Assembly (NCBI GenBank): GCA_029259935.1
Contig: JAJDEH010000460.1
Location: 1 to 45,023, forward strand
Direction of reading: 5' to 3'
Length of the DNA stretch: 45,023 bases
Origin: Planctomycetota bacterium
GTDB lineage: Bacteria; Planctomycetota; Planctomycetia; Pirellulales; Pirellulaceae
Both the position numbers and the translations under genes were made by a program. Below the pieces are notes generated by a model that was not told the origin of the DNA, made no database searches, and saw nothing but the letters and a program-made list of their open reading frames with translations. Below, one piece after another: positions 9,454 to 16,898 of the stretch; within the stretch, counting starts at the first letter, position 1; the number at the start of each line of letters is the position of its first letter.

Positions 9454-9885
9454 TTATCCACGCCACAGAAGAATTCCGCCCGCGCACGTAGACGCCAGTG
9501 CGCAAAGCACACCCACTACAAACGCTCGTGCCGGCGGTGAGGGAAACAAGACCGACGCCTGGTGGTCATCCGGAGCCACGAAAACCGTCACGACGTCCCC
9601 CTGCTGGTAGGACGCGACTCGCTCTCGCGCCCAGGCCTGCGTCATGGGAAGCAGCGTCCATGGGCTGTCTTGTCCCACGTAGTAAGTTCCGTTGCTTTCG
9701 TATTCGTAAACGATCACCGGCACGAACCACCGGCCGCGAGATTCGACCTTGGACTCGAGTACCACCGCGTTATCTAATCGCAGCCAATCACACAGGATGC
9801 GACTTCGGGATTGAAACCCCATCAGAGTTAGTACGCCTGTGGCCATAGCTACGATGAAAAACAGGACTGGAATGACAATGTCCAT
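9454..9885 (-). CDS. DUF3592-type membrane protein
   Basis: A 143-aa protein starting at the ATG at 9885, preceded by AGGTGG. A hydrophobic helix (residues 2-22) is followed by a beta-rich extracytoplasmic domain (ESRGRWFVPVIVYEY, GTYYVGQ, YQQGDVVTVFVAPDD) and a second helix near the C-terminus, which is the DUF3592 arrangement. Function is unknown. It is the first gene of a probable operon with nfeD (65 bp) and slipin, and has no counterpart in the right-hand copy of the module. A longer open frame to 10140 has no family support and would overlap the promoter. Confidence 0.8.
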   Translation of the reverse strand: MDIVIPVLFFIVAMATGVLTLMGFQSRSRILCDWLRLDNAVVLESKVESRGRWFVPVIVYEYESNGTYYVGQDSPWTLLPMTQAWARERVASYQQGDVVTVFVAPDDHQASVLFPSPPARAFVVGVLCALASTCAGGILLWRG

Positions 9886-9962
9886 CGTCTTACCACCTGT
9901 TTGTCGATACAGACAACGAACTCTCCAATTGAGTCCCACAACGCGATCTAAGTAAATGGAGG

Positions 9963-9978
9963 TGCAAAGGCCATGCCA
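9963..9978 (-). promoter_or_regulatory. Sigma-54-type promoter for DUF3592-nfeD-slipin
   Basis: The minus strand reads TGGCATGGCCTTTGCA, a near-perfect -24/-12 element (consensus TGGCACG-N4-TTGCW). The predicted start near 9952 gives a leader of about 67 nt to the ATG at 9885. Confidence 0.7.
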
Positions 9979-10005
9979 CTTGATGATTGAGTGCAATGAC
10001 TCCCT

Positions 10006-10019
10006 GTGCGAAATCGCAC
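10006..10019. promoter_or_regulatory. Palindrome between divergent sigma-54-type promoters
   Basis: GTGCGAAATCGCAC has 6-bp arms GTGCGA and TCGCAC around AA. It lies about 61 and 68 bp upstream of the two predicted divergent start sites, where an enhancer-binding protein could act on both. Function is inferred from position. Confidence 0.4.
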
Positions 10020-10053
10020 GTTGAAGTTTCGAGCTTCCAATCAGCCCCAAGTT

Positions 10054-10069
10054 TGGCCCGCCAGTTGCG
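10054..10069 (+). promoter_or_regulatory. Sigma-54-type promoter facing the PAC2 remnant
   Basis: TGGCCCGCCAGTTGCG fits -24/-12. The predicted start is near 10080, 35 nt before the remnant's ATG at 10115. The promoter appears to have outlived its gene. Confidence 0.65.
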
Positions 10070-10114
10070 GGACTTTCTTTTGGTAAAGCGGAGCATCGTT
10101 CGGCCGAAAGTAAA

Positions 10115-10222
10115 ATGAACGAAGAACTCAAACTCAACAATCCGTGGTTGATTGCCGTATGACCGGGAATGGGGCAGGTCGCAATCAGCGCCGGCTACTA
10201 TCTGATGGCCAAGCTGGAAATG
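10115..10222 (+). pseudogene. PAC2-family remnant with a nonsense codon
   Basis: Reading from the ATG at 10115 gives MNEELKLNNPWLIAV, then TGA (10160-10162), then PGMGQVAISAGYYLMAKLEM. This aligns with the first 36 residues of the intact PAC2 protein at 15779-16708 (KLNKPWLIAVWPGMGHVAMSAG...). The stop replaces its Trp codon (TGG to TGA). After LEM the similarity ends and unrelated sequence leads to the beta-propeller gene. This is the left copy's counterpart of PAC2, truncated and broken. Confidence 0.85.
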
Positions 10223-10261
10223 CGTCCCTTCAGCGTTAGGTCAGTGGCTGAAAGACACGCA

Positions 10262-11023
10262 ATGAACACGACATCGATGGATCGCGGCATGTTGAAGCCA
10301 TTAATGCTGCCACGATGGGACAAGGTCTTGGCAGTCCGCGGCAACGAGTTGTTGGAGCTAGGTTCCGATGGCCGAATCATTCATCGTCAAGACGGATTCA
10401 ACTCGCTATCCGAGGCCGTCGGTCTGGACGGAGGCCACCGGCTAGTCACGGACTTTATGGGGCGAGCCGTTATCGAGTACGACCAAGATTGGAAGGAACT
10501 AAAAAGACACCAGGTGCCGTTTCAACCACGAGGTAGTCATCTGCTTCAAGACGGACGAATGCTTGTGGTTGGCATGAGCCAATTGCAGTTGTTCAATGCT
10601 GCTGGAGCCGCAGTGGGGGAGACGATTCGTTTTGCTCGTTCGAACTTTACTGGGTCGCGACGAATTGGAAAGAAGCGTCTTTTGGTGACATGCAATGATT
10701 CAGGCTCCATCTTCGAAATGGATTTCTCTGGAGAAACACTATCAGTGCTTGCAGCAGAGAACCATCCACGATCCGTGCAAATCCTCGATGATGGTCGTCT
10801 GCTAGTGGCTGACTTCCGGCAGGCGGTCATTTACTCGGCGGAAGGAAAGGCCGAATGGCGACACGCACTTGAGGGCGTACGCTCTGCGCACCGGCTTCCC
10901 AGTGGCAACATCTTGCTTGGGCATCCATCCGGTCTCTCTGTGATAGACCCGTCCGGCGACGTGCTGTGGGAAATGAAGCATCCATCCCGGAGAGGCTCCG
11001 GTTTCTTTTGCCAGCTCGAATAG
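10262..11023 (+). CDS. Beta-propeller-like (NHL/PQQ-type) repeat protein
   Basis: About 253 aa from the ATG at 10262. It is built of repeats of roughly 40 residues with the pattern LxDGRxLVxD/G and a hydrophobic strand (LLQDGRMLVVGM, ILDDGRLLVADF, RLPSGNILLGH), resembling NHL/PQQ-type beta-propellers. No signal peptide or catalytic residues are seen. The open frame extends upstream through the PAC2 remnant to 10169, but that part belongs to PAC2, so the true start is 10262 or 10277. Five or six blades are visible, which is short for a closed propeller, and a 5' deletion that removed most of PAC2 may also have shortened this gene. Function is unknown. Confidence 0.6.
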   Translation: MNTTSMDRGMLKPLMLPRWDKVLAVRGNELLELGSDGRIIHRQDGFNSLSEAVGLDGGHRLVTDFMGRAVIEYDQDWKELKRHQVPFQPRGSHLLQDGRMLVVGMSQLQLFNAAGAAVGETIRFARSNFTGSRRIGKKRLLVTCNDSGSIFEMDFSGETLSVLAAENHPRSVQILDDGRLLVADFRQAVIYSAEGKAEWRHALEGVRSAHRLPSGNILLGHPSGLSVIDPSGDVLWEMKHPSRRGSGFFCQLE

Positions 11024-11112
11024 GTCTAGACCGAATGAGGGGCATTCGCCCCAAGGAAAACCCTCTCTACAGCCACTTCTTGTTTAGCGACTCCAACGTC
11101 GATTGCGGCTGG

Positions 11113-11403
11113 TCAACCATTGAGCGAATGCCCTTCAAGCTTACCGATGTACTCGTCAATGCTGTGATCACTGATTGCATCGGCCGGAAGCGACGCGGCC
11201 CCGAAGAACAAAATTTGCGCAACCTGCCGTAGCGCCCTCCGCCACGCAGCTTCAGATGACGTGATCGTGCCATCAGAACGCATGAAATGAGTCGTGCCGA
11301 TATGCCTGTACCGATTAAAGAACCCACGTGTCGGGACGTGAGGAACGATGTCGCTCTCGTTGACAAACCGAAAGGTCGAGACATCAAAGTTGTCCATCGT
11401 CAT
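11113..11403 (-). pseudogene. C-terminal remnant of a class 3 lipase
   Basis: The 96-aa frame contains RFVNESDIVPHVPTRG, then YRHIGTTHFMRSDG, and ends DHSIDEYIGKLEGH. This matches the end of fungal-type class 3 lipases, with the aspartate of the catalytic triad in the NxxDxVPxxP motif and the histidine in DHSxxxYxxxL. The nucleophile region (GxSxG) should lie upstream, beyond 11403, but the frame begins there and the citrate-synthase gene ends only 32 bp away. The gene therefore appears to lack its N-terminal two thirds. Confidence 0.65.
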
Positions 11404-11435
11404 CTCCGATACGTGCCAATCATGTGATTAGCGAA

Positions 11436-12683
11436 CTATATACGGTATTCGGCTCGCGGCCGTAGCAGGGAACTCTGCTGGCGTTGTTCAAGGAAGTGGG
11501 CGATCCAGCCCGCGAAACGGCCGATCAAGAAGAGACTTCCGGCCTTCTCTTTGGGGATCCCCATCGCGGCGGCCATCATTGCATAGCCCATGTCGAGATT
11601 CGGTGGATAGTACTGAGCGTCCTTGGCGGCTCCGACCAGATCCCAAAGGAACTGGACTTCTTTGTTCTTTGGGGCAATGCTTCGCGCCGTTTTCATCAGT
11701 GGAACGGCGCGCGGATCTCCGTGAGGATAGAGCGGCTGACCGAACCCCGGAACTGCATCACCACGCTGCAGACGAGACTGCATGACCGCGGTTGCATTCC
11801 CGTGATTCTTCACTTCTTCCAGCAATGCGAACACACGGTTCACGGCCTGTCCGTGTCGTGGGCCTGAATGCGTTCCAACTGCGGCGGAAAGGCAAGCGTA
11901 GAGATCCGCACGTGTCGAAGCGGCCACGCGGGCCGCAAATGTCGAAGCGTTGAGTTCGTGTTCTGCGCCGAGGGCGAGAATCGTATCGAGATAGACAGCT
12001 TTTTCATTTGACAGGCGAAGCGCCGTGGCAAGCACTTCAGAGATGCGGCGTTTGTCGAGTGCCTTTCGAGCCAATTCCGAGGACTGCGGGTACGCGATGG
12101 CGGCCGTGGCCAGCCGAATGATCTGGCGGGCGCGTTGATGTTCGCTGTCCGGCGTCATGACATGACGTGTCGGATCGTTGGCTCCGAGCAACGGTAGAAG
12201 TGCGGCGGTCACGATGTAGGGGTTCGCATCCTGCGGTAGCGATTCTAGTGCAGCAGGAAACGCGAGTTCGGACTTCGGCCAAACGGGCGCGCGTTTCGGC
12301 AGGTCGCCGGTCCAGAGCAACTCGGCCACGGACTCAAAGCGAGTCTTCTGGCGGACCAGTTCCAAAACGGAATGGCCGCGATAGGTGAGTCCCTTCTCTT
12401 CGCCGACCGTACTTATGGACGTCTGGATGACGGGCTGGCCCCAGTTCAGTGCGTCGGCAGCAACGGGGCCATGTCCGGCCCGTGCATCGGCCCGTGCCTT
12501 CAAGTTCAATACATCGGACAAAGAGTAGCGGCTCTGACGTTTTCGGCCCGTGGGAACGCGGTAAACGAGACCGCGGCTGACGTACGTGTACAGCGTCGCT
12601 GCCTTGATGTTCAACAGATCGCACGCTTCGGCGGCGGAAATAAAAGTCGCATGTTGATTCTGCAATCGAGATTGACGGGCCAT
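11436..12683 (-). CDS. Citrate-synthase-like protein with N-terminal helix-turn-helix
   Basis: A 415-aa protein. Residues about 14-65 form an excisionase/MerR-like helix-turn-helix (ISAAEACDLLNIKAATLYTYVSRG, then RKRQSRYSLSDV). The remainder is a citrate synthase fold. First catalytic His: GPRHG, H277. Aspartate: NLDMGY, D364. The loop normally reading GFGH[RP][VL]Y has GFGQPLY, so the second catalytic His is Gln316. The binding motif GAEHELNAS is kept. It may be a substrate-sensing regulator rather than an active synthase (inference). It is divergent from the methyltransferase operon with about 90 bp between start codons, a usual arrangement for a local regulator. Confidence 0.85.
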   Translation of the reverse strand: MARQSRLQNQHATFISAAEACDLLNIKAATLYTYVSRGLVYRVPTGRKRQSRYSLSDVLNLKARADARAGHGPVAADALNWGQPVIQTSISTVGEEKGLTYRGHSVLELVRQKTRFESVAELLWTGDLPKRAPVWPKSELAFPAALESLPQDANPYIVTAALLPLLGANDPTRHVMTPDSEHQRARQIIRLATAAIAYPQSSELARKALDKRRISEVLATALRLSNEKAVYLDTILALGAEHELNASTFAARVAASTRADLYACLSAAVGTHSGPRHGQAVNRVFALLEEVKNHGNATAVMQSRLQRGDAVPGFGQPLYPHGDPRAVPLMKTARSIAPKNKEVQFLWDLVGAAKDAQYYPPNLDMGYAMMAAAMGIPKEKAGSLFLIGRFAGWIAHFLEQRQQSSLLRPRAEYRI

Positions 12684-12716
12684 GTTTCCGGTCTCTAATG
12701 AGAGAGTGTTGTCGCA

Positions 12717-12750
12717 AACTCGATTTTAATATCGATTCATAATCGATGTT
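12717..12750. promoter_or_regulatory. Repeated ATCGAT-type operator candidate between divergent genes
   Basis: Three CGATT/ATCGAT-like boxes recur at about 10-12-bp spacing, including the dyad ATCGAT-TCATA-ATCGAT (12731-12747). Helical phasing and position between the HTH-citrate synthase and the methyltransferase operon fit an operator for the HTH protein. Not tested. Confidence 0.4.
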
Positions 12751-12773
12751 ACTGAATGACGAGGAGTGAAACA

Positions 12774-13514
12774 ATGAATACATACCGCTGGAACGTTTCA
12801 GGGCCGGCGACGGGCTACGACGCGGCGGCCGAATACATCCATCCGCATTATCTGGAAATTCAGGACGTGATCCTTGCCGCAATTCCTTTTAAAGAAACTG
12901 CGTTGTTCACGGTGGTGGACGCTGGCGGCGGATCGGGACGGTTGGTCGAGCGGATTCTCGATCGGTTCCCGCAAGCCCGCGGACTGATCATCGACCAGTC
13001 GGAGCCGTTCCTGGGCCTTGCGGAAAGGCGGCTTGACCGGTTCGGTTCGCGCGCGGCGCGCTATCACGTGCGGCTGCAAGATGACTGGCCGACAACACTA
13101 GATTGCGAGATCCACGTGATCGTCAGCATGTCCGCCATTCATCATCTCGATGCCGACGAGAAGCGCGAGTTCTACGATCGGGCATTCCAATCGTTGGCCG
13201 TCGGCGGGATCTTCATCAATGGCGACGAAGTTCGACTTTGCGACGCCGGGGCATACTTGTCGGCACTTCGTGCCTGGTCGGAACACATGCAACGGATGAT
13301 GGCCACCGGATTTGTGCCGGATGCCATGCACGAGATGATCAACGGCTGGATTCATCGCAACGTCGATTGTTTCGGCCAACCAAAGACGAGCGGTGACGAT
13401 TGTCACGAGACGGTGGATGCCCAGTTGCGATACCTGACGGACACGGGGTTTGTGAGTGCTGACATCGTCTGGCAAAAAGACCTATGGAGTGTATTTTGCG
13501 GGACGAAGCTGTAG
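12774..13514 (+). CDS. Class I SAM-dependent methyltransferase
   Basis: A 246-aa protein starting at the ATG at 12774, 7 nt after GAGGAG. The SAM-binding glycine loop is VVDAGGGSG (residues 47-55), followed by the acidic motif II region (IIDQSE) and SMSAIHHLD, the motif IV region common in small-molecule methyltransferases of the UbiE/BioC type. The substrate is unknown. It is the first gene of a tight three-gene operon (18 bp to the next gene) divergent from the HTH-citrate synthase. The frame also opens at an ATG at 12756, but the ribosome site favours 12774. Confidence 0.85.
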   Translation: MNTYRWNVSGPATGYDAAAEYIHPHYLEIQDVILAAIPFKETALFTVVDAGGGSGRLVERILDRFPQARGLIIDQSEPFLGLAERRLDRFGSRAARYHVRLQDDWPTTLDCEIHVIVSMSAIHHLDADEKREFYDRAFQSLAVGGIFINGDEVRLCDAGAYLSALRAWSEHMQRMMATGFVPDAMHEMINGWIHRNVDCFGQPKTSGDDCHETVDAQLRYLTDTGFVSADIVWQKDLWSVFCGTKL

Positions 13515-13532
13515 TTATGACAGGAAAGCAAC

Positions 13533-14369
13533 ATGACAGATTACCTTAGTCATCAGTTCGATCGGGACGAGTTCGATCTGGTATCCGTTACGGATGAACT
13601 GCCGTTGTGGTCGGCCCCATTCGGGATGCGGCTCTTGGATGTGATTCAGCTCGAGCCGAATTTGAACGTTTTGGATATCGGGTGTGGAACGGGTTTTCCT
13701 CTGATCGAAATTTCCGAAAGATTGGGACCATCGTGTACGGTTTATGGCATCGATCCGTGGGAGCAGGCCGTGCAGCGCGTTCGATTGAAGCTGAAGACGT
13801 ATGCGATCACGAACGTCAAAGTCTCGACACATGCTGCCGAAGCGATGCCGTTCGAAAGCGAATTCTTCGATCTGCTGGTTTCCAACAATGGAATCAACAA
13901 TGTTGAAAACATCGAGGAGACCCTGGCGGAATGCTGCCGAGTTAGCCGTCAGGGAGCCCAGTTTGTACTCACTTTCAATTTGCCTGAATCGATGATCGAG
14001 TTTTATCGGGCTGTTCAGTCGGTACTCGAACATCACGGCCTGCGCGACAATGTTGTCAAGATGCAGGAACACATACAGCGAAAACGCCCCACCGTGTCGC
14101 AGATCGAAACGTGGTTGACGACAGCTGGATTTGAAATCGAAGTAATCCAACAGGACAACTTTCAACTTCGTTACCTCGATGCGGAAGCCATGTTCAACCA
14201 CCATTTCATCAAGTATTGGTTTTTGGAGTCCTGGAAAGAACTTGTCGCGCGCAACGATTGGCAGTCAGTTTTCGGTGATCTTGAGAAAGAGTTCAACGGC
14301 CAGGCCCAACGCGACGGCGAAATCCGGCTGACGATTCCTTACGCAACGATCGACTGCCGAAAGAGATGA
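13533..14369 (+). CDS. Class I SAM-dependent methyltransferase, UbiE/MenG-like
   Basis: A 278-aa protein with SAM loop VLDIGCGTG (residues 46-54), motif II at VYGIDPWEQAV, motif III at AEAMPFESEFFDLLVSNNG and motif IV at CRVSRQGAQFVLTFN. This is the order seen in UbiE/MenG and arsenite-methyltransferase-like enzymes, but the cysteines of ArsM are absent. It is the second gene of the operon. Its stop overlaps the next start in an ATGA (14366-14369), indicating translational coupling. The substrate cannot be told. Confidence 0.85.
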   Translation: MTDYLSHQFDRDEFDLVSVTDELPLWSAPFGMRLLDVIQLEPNLNVLDIGCGTGFPLIEISERLGPSCTVYGIDPWEQAVQRVRLKLKTYAITNVKVSTHAAEAMPFESEFFDLLVSNNGINNVENIEETLAECCRVSRQGAQFVLTFNLPESMIEFYRAVQSVLEHHGLRDNVVKMQEHIQRKRPTVSQIETWLTTAGFEIEVIQQDNFQLRYLDAEAMFNHHFIKYWFLESWKELVARNDWQSVFGDLEKEFNGQAQRDGEIRLTIPYATIDCRKR

Positions 14370-15421
14370 CGATGAACGATCTTAAGCACGCTGAAGACAG
14401 ATACCGTCGTTTTGCCGAAAACGAGTGCAAGGCGTACTCCGATCACTATTTCAAATTGTCGCATGAAATTGCGGACGACCCATGGCTGTTGGAATTCATT
14501 GCCCAAATGCCGGAAACACAACCCAACCTGTTTTTGGCGTCACTCCAATTCCTCGTTGGGCCGGACGACATGCCGCGATCCGCCGAACAAGCACGAACTT
14601 TGGTACAGGACCGACGAGAAGAAGTCGTGCATTTGATGCGCACGCGCCGCACGCAGACGAACGAGCCAGGCCGCTGCGCGACGTTGCTGCCTGCGCTACC
14701 AAGCGGGCCGTTGGCGCTGCTTGAAGTGGGAGCGAGCGCCGGATTGTGCTTGTTGCTCGACGAGTATGCCTACAACTACGGGGGCGTACGTCTGGGACCG
14801 CAGTCTTCGCCCATTCGACTAAATTGCGACGTGGTTGGAAAACCGACGTTGCCGGAAGCGGTTCCGCAGGTGGTATGGCGAGCCGGCTTGGATCTCATGC
14901 CGTTGGACGTTCACGACGAAGACGATGTACGGTGGTTGTTGTCGTGTGTCTGGCCGGAGCATTCCGAGCGGCGCGAGCGGCTCGCGGCGGCAATCGAGTT
15001 GGCGAAATCGCAGGATGTGGCAGTGCATCAAGGCGATCTTGTTTCGGACTTGCCAGCGCTGTTGGCCGAAGTTCCTCGTGACGCCACGCTTGTCGTTTTC
15101 CATTCCGCAGTGCTTTGCTACGTCAGCGAAGAGGCCCGACGGAAGTTCGCAGACATCCTCGCCGAAACGTCGAAAGAACGGGACATCGTCTGGATCTCGA
15201 ACGAAGCCCCCACGGTCGTACCCGAAATCACGGCGGTCGCTCCACCAACCAAGGGGCCTCGCTTCCTGCTGGGACGCACGCGATTTACGAAACTGTTGGG
15301 GCGAACTCAGTTTAGTCAAGGCCAGCGTCAGGACGAGTTCCTCGCTATTGCACATGCTCACGGCGCCGAGTTGGAGTGGCTGGCACGCGAAGACGGGACA
15401 AATCATGAAATGCGACACTGA
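14366..15421 (+). CDS. DUF2332 family protein
   Basis: A 351-aa protein matching DUF2332: RYRRFAENECKAYSDHY near the N-terminus, LLEVGASAGLCLLLDEYAYNYGG (residues 118-140) and VVFHSAVLCYVS. The LLEVGASAG loop looks like a SAM-binding glycine motif, so a Rossmann-type methyltransferase fold is plausible although the family is formally uncharacterised. It is coupled by a 4-bp overlap to the methyltransferase before it. An internal ATG at 14372 is an alternative start. This is the last gene of the operon, followed by an acetyltransferase remnant. Confidence 0.85.
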   Translation: MTMNDLKHAEDRYRRFAENECKAYSDHYFKLSHEIADDPWLLEFIAQMPETQPNLFLASLQFLVGPDDMPRSAEQARTLVQDRREEVVHLMRTRRTQTNEPGRCATLLPALPSGPLALLEVGASAGLCLLLDEYAYNYGGVRLGPQSSPIRLNCDVVGKPTLPEAVPQVVWRAGLDLMPLDVHDEDDVRWLLSCVWPEHSERRERLAAAIELAKSQDVAVHQGDLVSDLPALLAEVPRDATLVVFHSAVLCYVSEEARRKFADILAETSKERDIVWISNEAPTVVPEITAVAPPTKGPRFLLGRTRFTKLLGRTQFSQGQRQDEFLAIAHAHGAELEWLAREDGTNHEMRH

Positions 15422-15435
15422 CGCCACCTGCCCTC

Positions 15436-15755
15436 GTGCTTGTGTGGCATTCAAATCCTATGCGAATCGGCACGCACGAGCCCTCGCTCTTCGACATGTC
15501 GTGCAGACGCTATTCTGGCTACGGCGGACTCGGCGCATTCGCGTTAGGTGCTCATGAGAAGCATCGATTTGCGGGTGTGACCGCGTTGTTGCTGAATCGT
15601 ATCGTTGATGTGGCCGCTTCCCGGATCGAGGAAGCCGAGTTGTCTTGGATTGTGGAAGACAACATACGTTCGCTCCGTGCGACAAATCGCCCAAGTCCTA
15701 TCGCCTTTTCGATCGACCGCTACGGGCACTCCACTCGGGCGCGAACACCAGTTGA
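15436..15755 (+). pseudogene. Remnant of a GNAT-type N-acetyltransferase
   Basis: The plus frame reads LLLNRIVDVAASR and then EAELSWIVEDNIRSLRA, which fits the acetyl-CoA-binding helix and the ExSWxLEDN motif of YghO-like acetyltransferases. Just after this the frame is lost. The next frame over gives KSPKSYRLFDRPL and stops at 15753-15755, matching the K-x-YR-x-Y tail of the family. A single indel near 15685 explains the break. The upstream half of the domain is absent. Confidence 0.6.
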
Positions 15756-15778
15756 CAGAATTGTCTGATCTGACTCAT

Positions 15779-16708
15779 TTACTCGGATTCTTTGAACAGG
15801 TCGAGAAAGCGATCCTCGTATTCGTCAAACACTTCGAGACGGTCGAGTTCTCGTTTCAATTCATAAGCTTTGGAACGATCCTGTTTCGCAGCCTTGAACA
15901 GTTGCTCGATGTGGCGTTCATCCATCGGGCTCAGACGTTCTTCCTCCGGTTCTGGCACGAATTCTTCTTCCTCAAATTCTCCCTTTTGCTGCTCGATCGA
16001 CCTCTTCACTTGGTCGAACAACTCACCGAGTTGCTGTTCCATGTTGCGGGCTTGTTCAGCAAGCTCCGACTTGTCGATTTCGATGCCGGCGATGGACGTG
16101 AACACGTCGAGTACCGCAAGAGACGCCTTGGGAAATGGGAATTGCGCGAAGACGTGAGGAATCTCGCCAAGTAGACAGGCACCTGACATTCCATTTTCGG
16201 CCGCCACGCCCAATAGTACGCCGTTTAGTCCACCGATGCGGCCATCTTCAAGGATTTCTAATTTCAATTCCCGCAGTTCGTGAAGGCTCTGTTCATCGGC
16301 CGCCGCACAGAACACCCGTGACTCGTGCTCGGGGTGCATATCAGTCGCCATGGCCGCGAACGTAAACACTCGTTCGACGCCCAATTGCTTCGCATGGTCG
16401 ATCAGGCCACGACAAAACGCGTATTTGCCCGTGGGCGGCTGGGCCTCGCCAATGAAAACCACCAGGTCGTGTTGTTGGTTCGGATCGGTCCAAGCGAACA
16501 TTCGGCTCCTCGGCAAGCTGCCTGTGTGAACTAACCCGTTCTTGACCTCGACGTGCTCGACGTCGAACAGTTCGCTTGGTGAAAACTCGGCCAAGAGGTG
16601 CATTTCCAACTTGGCCATCAGGTAGTAGCCAGCACTCATCGCGACGTGCCCCATTCCAGGCCACACAGCAATGAGCCATGGTTTGTTGAGTTTAACGTCG
16701 CCTGTCAT
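15779..16708 (-). CDS. PAC2-family protein (proteasome-assembly-chaperone-like)
   Basis: A 309-aa protein. The PAC2 fold spans about residues 8-210 (KPWLIAVWPGMGHVAMSAGYYL, VVFIGEAQPP, GVERVFTFAAMATDMHPEH, LNGVLLGVAAENGMSGACLLGEIP), followed by an acidic helical tail that is probably a coiled coil (ELAEQARNMEQQLGELFDQVK, then EEEEFVPEPEEERL). PAC2 proteins are named after proteasome assembly chaperones, and bacterial members have no settled role. It is divergent from the nfeD-slipin pair, and the same arrangement is seen (broken) in the left copy. It is preceded by a sigma-54-type promoter at 16753-16768. Confidence 0.88.
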   Translation of the reverse strand: MTGDVKLNKPWLIAVWPGMGHVAMSAGYYLMAKLEMHLLAEFSPSELFDVEHVEVKNGLVHTGSLPRSRMFAWTDPNQQHDLVVFIGEAQPPTGKYAFCRGLIDHAKQLGVERVFTFAAMATDMHPEHESRVFCAAADEQSLHELRELKLEILEDGRIGGLNGVLLGVAAENGMSGACLLGEIPHVFAQFPFPKASLAVLDVFTSIAGIEIDKSELAEQARNMEQQLGELFDQVKRSIEQQKGEFEEEEFVPEPEEERLSPMDERHIEQLFKAAKQDRSKAYELKRELDRLEVFDEYEDRFLDLFKESE

Positions 16709-16752
16709 TTTTTACGCTCCGACTGATTGAGCCCTCTTCCACAATAAGATGT

Positions 16753-16768
16753 CGCAACTATCGGACCA
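16753..16768 (-). promoter_or_regulatory. Sigma-54-type promoter for PAC2
   Basis: The minus strand reads TGGTCCGATAGTTGCG (GG-N10-GC with TTGC). The predicted start near 16742 gives a 34-nt leader. Confidence 0.6.
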
Positions 16769-16772
16769 AAGT

Positions 16773-16850
16773 CGCAGTCTCTCTGTAACGTGCATACCCC
16801 TGCAGCGGAGTGTCCAGGTAGCCTCTTCCTGTGGCGGAGATGAGACTGCG
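16773..16850. promoter_or_regulatory. Spaced inverted repeat between PAC2 and nfeD
   Basis: CGCAGTCTC (16773-16781) and GAGACTGCG (16842-16850) are perfect 9-bp inverted arms 60 bp apart, lying between the two divergent sigma-54-type sites. They could be paired activator sites that loop. Function is inferred only from position. Confidence 0.35.
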
Positions 16851-16869
16851 GCGAGATAGAGGTGGGCAG

Positions 16870-16885
16870 CGGCACGCTGTTTGCT
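16870..16885 (+). promoter_or_regulatory. Sigma-54-type promoter for nfeD-slipin copy 2
   Basis: CGGCACGCTGTTTGCT matches GGCACG-N4-TTGC exactly. The predicted start, about 16896, is only 3 nt before the chosen ATG at 16899, so the message would be nearly leaderless. No ribosome site is visible. Confidence 0.55.
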
Positions 16886-16898
16886 GGTTCTTCTTGCA

